A stretch of DNA of 25,237 bases from a virus. The DNA lies in the IMG/VR virus record IMGVR_UViG_3300046007_010166, positions 1-25,237 of that record. The stretch is one strand, 5' to 3'. The translations under genes and the position numbers were made by a program. Of the stretch, positions 14,919-21,977 are shown in pieces (position 1 is the stretch's first letter; each line of letters starts with the position of its first letter). The notes beneath the pieces are model-generated. The model searched no databases. It was not told the origin of the DNA and worked only from the letters and a program-made list of their open reading frames with translations.

Positions 14919-16202
14919 TTATCCTCTAATTCTTTCTTTATATTGTAATTCTTTAACTGCACTTAATTCAGCATTAAGATTAAGCTGTCTTTTCTCTAAG
15001 TTTTTAAGTGCGGTTGTTAAAACTTCAGACTCACCAACCATTTTTAAAGAACCTTTAACTTTGTCAATGTTAAATTCAACATCTTCTAATTTAAGAGAAA
15101 TTTCTCTTTCTTTATCTTCAAGTTTTCTTTTAACAATTAGTTCTTTATCTAGTTTGTTTTCGTAGAAATAAGTTAGATCATAGTTTAATTCATTTCTTAC
15201 TTCATTTACTAATTCTAAGGCTGATTCATATTTAAAGAATGAATTACCATATCTTTCATCACATCTGTAAACAAATGTATTGTTTTTGTAATTAAAAGCA
15301 AATACCTCTAAATAAGGATTTACTAAGTTATTAACTCTTTTTACAACGTCTAATTCAACAAATTTATCTAAGTTTTTAGAAGTTTCTAATAAAACTGGAT
15401 AAAAGTTTTTGTTAACGATAGGAATAATTGGAGAGTTAAATAAACTTTCTAATGTAGTTTCTTCATTTAATTCATCATCATTGATATATAAACCACTTTT
15501 TTTACCAACCGCTAAACCAATTGTCAAATATTCAGAAACTCTAAAGTTAATTCTACTTTCTGTAACTGTTGAATATTTCATAGCAGTTTCTAAAGTTCTT
15601 AAACTTTTCAAAGATTCAACATCTTTAACATGATTTTCTAATAATGTTTTCTCAATAGTATTTTCAGTTAATAAGAACCAAGAATCTCTAACTAAAGCAA
15701 TGTGTCCTTCTTCAACTTGTTCAACAATTGTAAAAATTGATTCTGCATTACCACCACTTAAAAGATTAGATCTTTTTTCTGGAGATTTTGTTAAGTTATG
15801 AACAAATACTTTAATTTCTGGAACCCAGTCATAAATAGCCAATTCATTAAGAATTTTTGACATTCTATCCTGATCTGTTTCAAGATTAATAGTTTGTAAT
15901 AACACATTTATAGGTTGTCTGTAAAGTTCTCCTTGATTTCTAGTATTAAGAACTCCATATAAATTTTTCAATTCATATAATAATTCAAAAGCGGCCATAT
16001 CATCATTAAGACCTTCTAACAACAGCTTTACACTTTTATCATAAGTATAAGGTTTCAATCTTTCATTAAGAGAAGTAATTATAGTTTTCTCTGAATGTTG
16101 ATTACAAGCATTCATATGTCCTTCTACAATTGTAGATATTTCTTCTTGTTCAAGAGAAAGATCTTTTTTGAAGTTAAACAATTCAAGTTTAAGATTCTTC
16201 AT
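14919..16202 (-). CDS. Unknown 427-residue protein with C-terminal coiled coil, probably virion-related
   Basis: 427 residues, not recognised. The body is mixed helical. About 355-425 is a charged helical stretch (KRKLEDKEREISLKLEDVEF onward, then ALKNLEKRQLNLNAELSAVK) that should form a coiled coil. The N-terminus MKNLKLELFNFKKD is K/L/F-rich but does not match the tag of the neighbouring set well. It has its own TTAATATATA box (16233-16242, 30 bases upstream) and strong terminator, so it is a single-gene late unit like the capsid gene. Abundant expression and location next to a tail protein suggest a structural or assembly role; this is inference. Confidence 0.75.
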   Translation of the reverse strand: MKNLKLELFNFKKDLSLEQEEISTIVEGHMNACNQHSEKTIITSLNERLKPYTYDKSVKLLLEGLNDDMAAFELLYELKNLYGVLNTRNQGELYRQPINVLLQTINLETDQDRMSKILNELAIYDWVPEIKVFVHNLTKSPEKRSNLLSGGNAESIFTIVEQVEEGHIALVRDSWFLLTENTIEKTLLENHVKDVESLKSLRTLETAMKYSTVTESRINFRVSEYLTIGLAVGKKSGLYINDDELNEETTLESLFNSPIIPIVNKNFYPVLLETSKNLDKFVELDVVKRVNNLVNPYLEVFAFNYKNNTFVYRCDERYGNSFFKYESALELVNEVRNELNYDLTYFYENKLDKELIVKRKLEDKEREISLKLEDVEFNIDKVKGSLKMVGESEVLTTALKNLEKRQLNLNAELSAVKELQYKERIRG

Positions 16203-16232
16203 ATTTCTAATTTATTATTTTTTTGTATAAAC

Positions 16233-16242
16233 TATATATTAA
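16233..16242 (-). promoter_or_regulatory. TTAATATATA box of the 16202 gene
   Basis: The minus strand reads TTAATATATA, 30 bases before the ATG at 16202. It abuts the terminator hairpin of the preceding unit. Confidence 0.5.
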
Positions 16243-16266
16243 GGAAAAAAAGCCATTTTTTTCCTT
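16241..16266 (-). terminator. Terminator hairpin after the gp15-like gene, touching the next promoter box
   Basis: AAGGAAAAAAA / TTTTTTTCCTT form a perfect 11-base stem with loop GCCA, eight bases past the stop at 16274. It is mostly A-T paired, so weaker than the others in the window. Confidence 0.55.
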
Positions 16267-16273
16267 TTCTATT

Positions 16274-17164
16274 TTATTCCTTATTATTTCCTAAATCTCC
16301 ATTAGGGTTATCATACCTCTTAGAACTTCTTTCTCTAGCACGTAGAATGTTATTAAACCAACGTGTTCTCTTAGGAGTAACAAAAAATCCATCATTTCGT
16401 TCTCCAGCTGTAGAACCACCACGAACATTATTAAAAAAGTCAGAATAACCACCCTCTATTTCATATCCATTTAGATCTGACATTCCATTTTCTTTTGTAT
16501 AACCAGGAAAATCTACTCTATCTCTTCTAAAAGCAGGATAATATGTTTGTACGTCAAATGATACTGTCATTTTTATTGAATTATCAGCAGTCAAATTCTT
16601 TTCCCTAGTCATCTCAATAGTATTTGTGTCTGGCATTAAGATAACTGCATCAATATTCATAAAATTATGTTCAAAATACATAAATTTATATATCCATAAC
16701 GTATCCATAATAGCCTGACTACACTTAAAACTATCTATCTCACTTGATAAAGTGATTACCAAATCATAACTAACAGTCACCGGAACCGCTCTAATTCGAC
16801 CTAAAACTTTTCTTATTTCAACTTCATTCTCAACAACTGTTCTTAACCAAACATTTGGATTTGCAAATTCATCTGAACGAATTGCAAATGATTTAAGTGT
16901 TAAATGTCCTCTTGGTATAATGTCAGTATTTAGTTCAATATATCTACCATTACCCGAAGAATCACCAGAAACTATATCATCAGTAAACGAATCCAATAAA
17001 AATCTTTCATCTCCTGTCATCGAGTAATAAAAAGGTACTTCTACAAATCTATCACCTGAGGTAAATCTATTTATCCACTTTACTTGTCCTTCTAGTGTAT
17101 CTAAAACGCAGATGGTTAGATCACGAAAGAAGACATCATCCATATTATACCTATCTCCTATCAT
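16274..17164 (-). CDS. 15: Tail sheath stabiliser/completion protein, T4 gp15-like
   Basis: 296 residues (T4 gp15 has 272). Matches in order: SGDRFVEVPFYYSMTGDERF with SGDKFIRVPITYASKEHF; IIPRGHLTLKSFAIRSDEF with ILPRINLHLVDFSYNAPF; VPVTVSYDLVITLSSEIDSF with SPIKMIYELSIFTRYEDDMF; IKMTVSFDVQTYYPAF with IEWSLTFEVNGWMYP. In T4, gp15 forms the terminator ring at the top of the tail that joins it to the neck. The C-terminal 70 residues are Gly/Asn/Arg-rich and diverged. The ATG overlaps the stop of the endonuclease-like gene upstream (ATGA), so the two share a transcript. Confidence 0.78.
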   Translation of the reverse strand: MIGDRYNMDDVFFRDLTICVLDTLEGQVKWINRFTSGDRFVEVPFYYSMTGDERFLLDSFTDDIVSGDSSGNGRYIELNTDIIPRGHLTLKSFAIRSDEFANPNVWLRTVVENEVEIRKVLGRIRAVPVTVSYDLVITLSSEIDSFKCSQAIMDTLWIYKFMYFEHNFMNIDAVILMPDTNTIEMTREKNLTADNSIKMTVSFDVQTYYPAFRRDRVDFPGYTKENGMSDLNGYEIEGGYSDFFNNVRGGSTAGERNDGFFVTPKRTRWFNNILRARERSSKRYDNPNGDLGNNKE

Positions 17165-17448
17165 AATGAATAATTTAATATTTTTTCTATGTTATCAAAT
17201 TCATAATATGGAATTCTTATCAATTTAATATTATTATTTTTGCAAAAATTATCTTTAATTTTATCCTTAATTCTTTGTTTCTCTAATGAATAAAAACCAC
17301 CGAAATATTCAATTGGTTCAAAATGTTGTCTACCATCATACTCTATACAAGTATTAAATTCTGGAATAAAAAAATCAAAATTATACTTATCAGTAAATAA
17401 TTCAATTGACATTTTTATAAAATCTTCTGTTGTTATCTTTTTTGACAT
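17161..17448 (-). CDS. Short Vsr/PD-(D/E)XK-like endonuclease, probably internally deleted homing nuclease
   Basis: 95 residues. The segment FDFFIPEFNTCIEYDGRQHF (24-43), then LEKQRIKDKIKDNFCKNNNI and KLIRIPYYEF, is the catalytic core of phage Vsr-like endonucleases: E36, D38 and H42, with a C-terminal IRIPY strand. The first 23 residues (KITTEDFIKMSIELFTDKYN) resemble the N-terminal repeat that full-length members carry well before the nuclease. The middle zinc-finger and repeat region seems to be missing, as if deleted in frame. The protein may still be active, since the core is complete. It is the first gene of the operon with the gp15-like protein, with a TTAATATATA box 5 bases before the ATG. 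Confidence 0.7.
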   Translation of the reverse strand: MSKKITTEDFIKMSIELFTDKYNFDFFIPEFNTCIEYDGRQHFEPIEYFGGFYSLEKQRIKDKIKDNFCKNNNIKLIRIPYYEFDNIEKILNYSL

Positions 17449-17453
17449 ACAAG

Positions 17454-17463
17454 TATATATTAA
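17454..17463 (-). promoter_or_regulatory. TTAATATATA box, minus strand, 5 bases before the endonuclease gene
   Basis: The minus strand reads TTAATATATA; its near end is 5 bases from the ATG at 17448. With the box at 17482-17491 it forms a divergent pair in a 48-base intergenic region. Confidence 0.5.
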
Positions 17464-17481
17464 AAAATATAAGTCTCTAAA

Positions 17482-17491
17482 TTAATATATA
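17482..17491 (+). promoter_or_regulatory. TTAATATATA box, plus strand, 5 bases before the 17497 gene
   Basis: Exact decamer ending 5 bases before the ATG at 17497. It leads the plus-strand unit of two tagged proteins and possibly the clamp loader. Confidence 0.5.
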
Positions 17492-17496
17492 GATAT

Positions 17497-18288
17497 ATGA
17501 AGTACTTAAAAATATTTGAAGATTTTAACAATGATTTTCCTGATGTATTTAATGGAACATTAGTAAGAGGAGTTAAAATTGATAAAGATGAATATATCGA
17601 TGATCCTAAACTACGTACAGTAAGTTCTGGTAACTCAATTGATGAAGATTACATTGAATTTATAAATAATTATACTAACTTGGGAATTCCACATCCTTTA
17701 AAATCAGTACATATGTATTTTAGACCCAATCCGGATAGTTCGATTGCTTGGTATGGAACAGCATTTGATATTATTCCTAAAGAAGGTGCTATTTTTGGAT
17801 TTAATAGAGAGTTAAGAAATGGTGGATTGGGAAGTACTTGGTTCTCTCCAGAAAGAACAGCAAAAGATTTTTTAGGTAAAAAAGTTGAAAAATTTCCAGA
17901 TTACTATGAAGATAAAGATAGATTCATGGAAGAAATTACTAAATACCAACAAATGTTGATTGATGGTGGTGTAATCGGAACACTAACTTATGATGAACTA
18001 CTTAAAATGTCTAAAGAAGAAGGAGAAACATTACAAGTTTGGACAGAATCTCCTTGTCATCATAAAAAACATATAAAAGTAAAAGATCCTAAAGAGTCAT
18101 ATAAAAGTGAACCTATACTAACTGATGATGATTTTATAGAATTAGGTATTGATAATAATGGTAGAAGTGAATTTTACAAACAATACGGGAAAGAAATAAA
18201 TAGAACCGATCTTATTATACCACTTGGACGTAGAAGAAGATTGGCATTAGACTTATTAAAAAAATGGAAAGAGAATGAATTACATTAA
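17497..18288 (+). CDS. Tagged protein, possibly ADP-ribosyltransferase-like
   Basis: 263 residues. It starts with the shared tag MKYLKIFEDF. Beyond it, TLVRGV (R24 in the LxRG position of ADP-ribosyltransferases) and, much later, GSTWFSPERTAKDF (112-125), placed like the S-T-S/T-W-S strand of that fold, hint at an ART-type enzyme; a candidate catalytic Glu is E184 in VWTESP. This is motif-level inference only and the Glu is uncertain. T4's Alt is also a capsid-packaged ART with an N-terminal targeting peptide, which makes the comparison attractive. The C-terminus is basic (GRRRRLALDLLKKWK). The end overlaps the next tagged gene by 14 bases. Alternative: a phage-specific family of unknown function. 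Confidence 0.8.
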   Translation: MKYLKIFEDFNNDFPDVFNGTLVRGVKIDKDEYIDDPKLRTVSSGNSIDEDYIEFINNYTNLGIPHPLKSVHMYFRPNPDSSIAWYGTAFDIIPKEGAIFGFNRELRNGGLGSTWFSPERTAKDFLGKKVEKFPDYYEDKDRFMEEITKYQQMLIDGGVIGTLTYDELLKMSKEEGETLQVWTESPCHHKKHIKVKDPKESYKSEPILTDDDFIELGIDNNGRSEFYKQYGKEINRTDLIIPLGRRRRLALDLLKKWKENELH

Positions 18289-18829
18289 ATTATTTGAAGA
18301 CTTTACATTCTCTGATTTATACGATAAGAATAAATGGGTTGAACTTTCTATGGAAGATAGAAAAAAACTTAAAAAAGAGATATGGGAGATTGTTGATCTA
18401 GCATATAAACCACTTGGTGGTCATGTTAGAATATCAAGTCCTGATGCAGTAGTAAATGATCCAGACTTAACTTTTTGGACTGCGGTTGATATAGATAAAG
18501 ATCCTAATGCAGATGTTGTTATATTTTCAAGAGAATCTCACGGACATAAAATTTCTGGTTGGGGACATGATGGAACAAAAGAAGCTAGAAAAGAATTAAT
18601 GAAACAATTGATTATCCTATTACATAAAGAAGGATTTTGGATTGAAGTTTCAGGAAGACCAGCCGAGATACTTATAGGTGCAGATTGTAAATATTGTGAT
18701 AAACAAAAAGTAAGTAAAATTTTTCCACAATCTAAAATAAATTGGATTGGTGATGGTCTTTATACAAGAACATTACCGGATGGTAATGAAACAGAAGAAG
18801 AATACTTAGTTGGTCGTCCAAAAGTATAA
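18275..18829 (+). CDS. Tagged protein of a conserved phage family, perhaps GNAT-like
   Basis: 184 residues. It begins MNYIKLFEDF, the shared tag. The body has AYKPLGGHVRI, WTAVDIDKDPNADVVIF, GWGHDGTKEARKELMKQLI and IEVSGRPAEIL, followed by INWIGDGLYTRTL and a final VGRPK. I recall proteins with this succession (GxDGS, EVSG, IxW.GDGxYxR, GxPK) in other T4-like phages, some with similar tags. The first half looks like an acetyltransferase-type α/β fold, but I cannot confirm activity. Overlap with the upstream gene indicates co-translation. There is a 47-base gap to the clamp loader. Confidence 0.8.
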   Translation: MNYIKLFEDFTFSDLYDKNKWVELSMEDRKKLKKEIWEIVDLAYKPLGGHVRISSPDAVVNDPDLTFWTAVDIDKDPNADVVIFSRESHGHKISGWGHDGTKEARKELMKQLIILLHKEGFWIEVSGRPAEILIGADCKYCDKQKVSKIFPQSKINWIGDGLYTRTLPDGNETEEEYLVGRPKV

Positions 18830-18876
18830 ACTTTTTTTATAATTTTTGATATACTCATGAGAAAATGAGATAAAAT

Positions 18877-19848
18877 ATGTCAGTAAATAAATTATTATTA
18901 TGGGAAAAGTGGCGTCCGAAAACTATCGACGACATTATATTACTTCCAAGAATTAGAAAAGAATTAGAAAGTGGTGTAAACCAACACTATATCTTCCACG
19001 GTCACTACGGAACCGGTAAAACTAGTTTAGCTAGAATACTAATCGGTAGATACTCAAAAGAAACTCCTTACTTAGAATTGAATTGTTCAATGGATACCTC
19101 AATTGATGTTCTTAGAACAGAAATTGATAACTTTTGTAAGTTTACTCCAATGATGGATACTAATTCTGATATTAAGTATGTGTTCTTAGATGAGTTTGAG
19201 AGAGTTTCTGGGAACTTCCAAGACGCATTTAAAGCTTTTATAGAAAGATATAACAGAAATGTTCGTTTTATCATTACAACGAACCATATAAACAAAATAT
19301 CTGATGGACTAAAATCAAGAATTAAACAAATCGGATTTGATTGTCAAGGAGTAGAAGAAGAAAAATATCTTAAACAAGAAATTTATAAAAAGATTATCAA
19401 TGAGATTCTTCCTAAAGAAGAAGCTGAAATACCAAAAGAAGATTTAATAAACATTATTACTAAAAAGTTTCCAGACTTTCGATCAGTATTAGTTGAAGTA
19501 CAAAGTTATTTAGAAACAGGTTCTATAAGTGATGGAACAGGTAATGTTTCTGCTAAAGTAAAGTTAGAACTTTATAATACTTTATATGAAGATTTAGACT
19601 TTGAGAAAACTTATCACTTTCTAATGTCAAACTTCGGAGCGGAGAAAATTGATGTTATGATTAAATTATTAGGGAAACCTTTTATTGATTGGTGTATTGT
19701 AGATAAAAAAGAAAGTGTCAATAAATTATTTGAAACTGCTTATGTAATTGCAGATTATAGTTCTAAGTTAGAAACTGCAACTGATCCACTTATATTAGGA
19801 ATTACAATTATAGGAAAATTTAGAGATATATTAAAAAACCCAGTTTAA
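18877..19848 (+). CDS. 44: Sliding clamp loader large subunit, T4 gp44-like AAA+ ATPase
   Basis: 323 residues (T4 gp44 319). WEKWRPKTIDDII is the usual start of RFC/gp44 proteins. Walker A is GHYGTGKTS (about 43-51), Walker B is YVFLDEFER (about 105-113), sensor 1 is ITTNH, and the arginine-finger segment is LKSRIKQI. The remaining C-terminal helices make the collar domain. The protein would load the phage sliding clamp onto DNA for replication and, as in T4, for late transcription with the gp55-type sigma. The small subunit (gp62) is not in the window. A hairpin terminator overlaps the stop codon. Confidence 0.92.
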   Translation: MSVNKLLLWEKWRPKTIDDIILLPRIRKELESGVNQHYIFHGHYGTGKTSLARILIGRYSKETPYLELNCSMDTSIDVLRTEIDNFCKFTPMMDTNSDIKYVFLDEFERVSGNFQDAFKAFIERYNRNVRFIITTNHINKISDGLKSRIKQIGFDCQGVEEEKYLKQEIYKKIINEILPKEEAEIPKEDLINIITKKFPDFRSVLVEVQSYLETGSISDGTGNVSAKVKLELYNTLYEDLDFEKTYHFLMSNFGAEKIDVMIKLLGKPFIDWCIVDKKESVNKLFETAYVIADYSSKLETATDPLILGITIIGKFRDILKNPV

Positions 19849-19859
19849 AACTGGGTTTT
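19835..19859. terminator. Bidirectional terminator overlapping the clamp loader stop codon
   Basis: AAAACCCAGTTT / AAACTGGGTTTT form a stem with a one-base centre (realistically a small loop). The TAA stop is inside the stem. It lies between convergent genes ending at 19848 and 19865 and has a T run on each strand. Confidence 0.88.
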
Positions 19860-19864
19860 ATTTT

Positions 19865-20635
19865 TTATATTTTATTTTGAATCTCTTTGGCTTTGGCATA
19901 TGTCTTTTTTAGAAGTTCTGAACCATCTTCATCCTTTAAATACTCTTGAAATATTTTATCAAACTCTACTTTATGGTCTGGATATTTTGATGCAGTATTT
20001 ACCATTATATCCAACATCAACATTTGACCAAATAATTTTGATCCATTATTTCCTTTTGAATCTTTCTGATAACTATTTGCTAACTTCATATATAGGTCTT
20101 TCCAAAGTTTTCCCTTTTCTCTGGATGAAGAAAAACGTGCTTGATCAAGTAATAGACTTTTAATCATTATTGAACTATCATCATAGTCATCTACGTCTTT
20201 GTCATGAAATTGATCTATGATGGAATCTAATGATTTTCTATACTCAGGATCTTGAGATTTACTTTTATAAAGTTCTATTGTTCCTATCAACATAGATTTT
20301 TTTTGTAACTTAATTGCTTTCTTATAAGATTCATCGAATCCATATTTCTTTTGATATTCATCTATAATATCAATTGCCTTTTTATCTAGATCCGTATGTT
20401 GGATAAGGTCCCCTTCATAAGTTGAGATTATAAGACTAATCTTTTCTTTTAAATCTATTTTAGTATCATTTAACTTGACAAGTACAGATTTCTCATCATC
20501 AGACTTTGGTCTGTTCGTCATACTTTGTTTTACTCCACACTTAGTACAAAATTTTGATTTTAAATCTAATTTGGTACCACACTTAGTACAAAACTTTTGA
20601 TTCTCAAAAACTTGAAAATGTTTAATATATTTCAT
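19865..20635 (-). CDS. Tagged zinc-ribbon protein of unknown function
   Basis: 256 residues. It begins MKYIKHFQVFENQ (shared tag), immediately followed by a zinc ribbon, FCTKCGTKLDLKSKFCTKCG (C16, C19, C30, C33), then a Ser/Asp-rich linker and a helical body of about 200 residues (e.g. KAIDIIDEYQKKYGFDESYK, KLFGQMLMLDIMVNTASKYP). No family is recognised for the body. Zinc ribbons of this type usually bind nucleic acid or protein partners. It is downstream of the 20650 gene on the same strand with 14 bases between, so likely the second gene of a two-gene unit. Confidence 0.78.
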   Translation of the reverse strand: MKYIKHFQVFENQKFCTKCGTKLDLKSKFCTKCGVKQSMTNRPKSDDEKSVLVKLNDTKIDLKEKISLIISTYEGDLIQHTDLDKKAIDIIDEYQKKYGFDESYKKAIKLQKKSMLIGTIELYKSKSQDPEYRKSLDSIIDQFHDKDVDDYDDSSIMIKSLLLDQARFSSSREKGKLWKDLYMKLANSYQKDSKGNNGSKLFGQMLMLDIMVNTASKYPDHKVEFDKIFQEYLKDEDGSELLKKTYAKAKEIQNKI

Positions 20636-20649
20636 CGTATTATTATTTT

Positions 20650-21009
20650 TTATTGAATTTCATTTACTCTTATTGGATTCATAAAGGATGGTCTCTCACC
20701 ATTTTTGGTAGTTCCTTTTATAGTAACTTCTTGTCCGTCAAATTCAGTCAAATCCCAAACCATTAAATCACCAGATAATACTGAAGTACCATCTATAGTT
20801 TTATTCATACTTCTAATTTTAATAACTGGGGTTTTTGATGAACCATCTTGTATTTCTAACTTACCACTTACTTCAAAACTATCATCATTGAATTGGTCTT
20901 CTACTTCAGTACCACGGCCAAACTTAGAACTAATACTAGAACGAGTTTTATCTACTTCAGATCTAACATCATCTAAAATACCTTCATTAAATCTTTTTAA
21001 ATATTTCAT
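20650..21009 (-). CDS. Small tagged protein of unknown function
   Basis: 119 residues. It starts MKYLKRFNEGILDD (shared tag; E9 followed by G would fit a prohead protease-type site). Residues 12-40 are polar and helical; the rest has alternating β-type segments (FEVSGKLEIQDG, PVIKIRSMN, LSGDLMVWDL, QEVTIKGT), suggesting a small β-barrel. Family unknown. It leads a minus-strand unit with the zinc-ribbon gene; an ATAATATATA box is at 21037-21046. Confidence 0.75.
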   Translation of the reverse strand: MKYLKRFNEGILDDVRSEVDKTRSSISSKFGRGTEVEDQFNDDSFEVSGKLEIQDGSSKTPVIKIRSMNKTIDGTSVLSGDLMVWDLTEFDGQEVTIKGTTKNGERPSFMNPIRVNEIQ

Positions 21010-21036
21010 TTTAAATTTTTATTTTTTAATACTATA

Positions 21037-21046
21037 TATATATTAT
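21037..21046 (-). promoter_or_regulatory. ATAATATATA box upstream of the 21009 gene
   Basis: Minus-strand variant of the TTAATATATA box, inside a longer ATATATATA run, 27 bases before the ATG. It is paired divergently with the box at 21082-21091. Confidence 0.4.
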
Positions 21047-21081
21047 TTATTAAAAATGATATTCTATGGGAATATAAAATT

Positions 21082-21091
21082 TTAATATATA
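21082..21091 (+). promoter_or_regulatory. TTAATATATA box 4 bases before the gp25-like gene
   Basis: Exact decamer ending four bases before the ATG at 21096. Confidence 0.5.
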
Positions 21092-21095
21092 GTTA

Positions 21096-21473
21096 ATGGC
21101 AAATTTCAACTTCATAGATTTCTATATCTGTTACCCAGGACATCCAATGTTTAGAAATGCTGAACTTATTGAAGACGATGTAGTAAAGGTTATCGTTCAA
21201 AAATATGAAATGATTATTTTTACCAACAAAGGTGAAGTTTTAGGAGAACCAAACTTTGGTGCAGATTTAACTTTATTACTACATGAAACAAGATTATCGG
21301 CAGAATCTATTGAAGGTGACATAAGAGCACAGATAGCAGATTATATACCAGAAATTGATCAAATAGGATATGAATTATCTGTAGAATTTTTTGATGATCC
21401 AGAAAGACACCAAGAGTATATGGTCATTAATTTCACAATTGCAGACTATCAAGTTTATGCAACTGTTAGCTAA
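21096..21473 (+). CDS. 25: Baseplate wedge protein, T4 gp25-like (GPW/gp25 family)
   Basis: 125 residues, close to T4 gp25 (132). DVVKVIVQKYEMIIFTNKGE followed by VLGEPNFGADLTLLL matches the family core, in which a conserved loop (here GEPNFG) precedes the LxxLLxE helix. The second half, IRAQIADYIPEIDQIGYELS and a final β-hairpin, also fits. In contractile tails this protein joins the sheath's first ring to the baseplate wedge and helps trigger contraction. It is a single plus-strand gene; its last 8 bases overlap the end of the SET-domain gene on the other strand. Confidence 0.85.
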   Translation: MANFNFIDFYICYPGHPMFRNAELIEDDVVKVIVQKYEMIIFTNKGEVLGEPNFGADLTLLLHETRLSAESIEGDIRAQIADYIPEIDQIGYELSVEFFDDPERHQEYMVINFTIADYQVYATVS

Positions 21474-21915
21474 TTCTGTAAGAATTATTTTGCCAATAGT
21501 TTTCACCATACTCAACAAATATTTCCTCACCAGCTTCTATATCTCTAGTTGCAACAAGTACAACATCATCATCTTCCATTGAAATGATACAATTATTTTT
21601 AAATCCAGTATCAGATCCTTCCGCATCATTTGCATACTTAGCAAAACAATCAGTTTGTTTACAATCTAATATATCACCATTTGGTAAATTCATAAAGTAA
21701 TCATCATCGCCTGATTCAGTTCTTGATTTTACTTCTTCATCTGAAAGTATTTCTCCTTTAAATACCGAAATAACTTCATCTTTCTCAATATCAATAGCAG
21801 TGAATAAACCTCTTCCAGAATTAGGTATCTGTGAAGTTTCTACATATAAATAATCGGATTCATCAGAATCAATTCTATCAAAATCAAAATTTTCAAAAGT
21901 TTTTAAGTATCTCAT
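21466..21915 (-). CDS. Tagged SET-domain protein (putative lysine methyltransferase)
   Basis: 149 residues. The N-terminal tag MRYLKTFENF is followed by a compact SET domain: SGRGLFTAIDIEKDEVISVF (33-52) is the N-SET strand and AdoMet-side loop, KYANDAEG with KNNC (93-109) stands in the place of the N-H-[SA]-C-x-P-N motif, and VLVATRDIEAGEEIFVEYGE with NYW (119-141) is the classic C-terminal segment with the catalytic Tyr region. There is no pre-SET or post-SET zinc cluster, so this is a minimal SET protein. SET enzymes methylate protein lysines, usually histones; some bacteria carry them too. The target here is unknown. Because of the tag I infer that it may travel in the capsid. A TTAATATATA box lies 4 bases upstream. 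Confidence 0.88.
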   Translation of the reverse strand: MRYLKTFENFDFDRIDSDESDYLYVETSQIPNSGRGLFTAIDIEKDEVISVFKGEILSDEEVKSRTESGDDDYFMNLPNGDILDCKQTDCFAKYANDAEGSDTGFKNNCIISMEDDDVVLVATRDIEAGEEIFVEYGENYWQNNSYRIS

Positions 21916-21919
21916 ATAT

Positions 21920-21929
21920 TATATATTAA
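21920..21929 (-). promoter_or_regulatory. TTAATATATA box 4 bases before the SET-domain gene
   Basis: The minus strand reads TTAATATATA, ending four bases before the ATG at 21915. Confidence 0.5.
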
Positions 21930-21977
21930 AAACAAAAAATATATAATTGTTCTAAAGGTAACAGATATATAGGATAA

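Noticed and set aside
16095-16448. Plus-strand ORF across the start of the 16202 gene and end of the gp15-like gene
   Set aside because: It crosses a terminator, a promoter box and two better-supported genes.
17497-17526. The shared MKYLK peptide as a secretion signal or membrane anchor
   Set aside because: It is short and charged, has no hydrophobic core and no signal peptidase site.
18840-18876. CTCAT...ATGAG hairpin before the clamp loader as a terminator
   Set aside because: Five-base stem with no T run after it; too weak to call.
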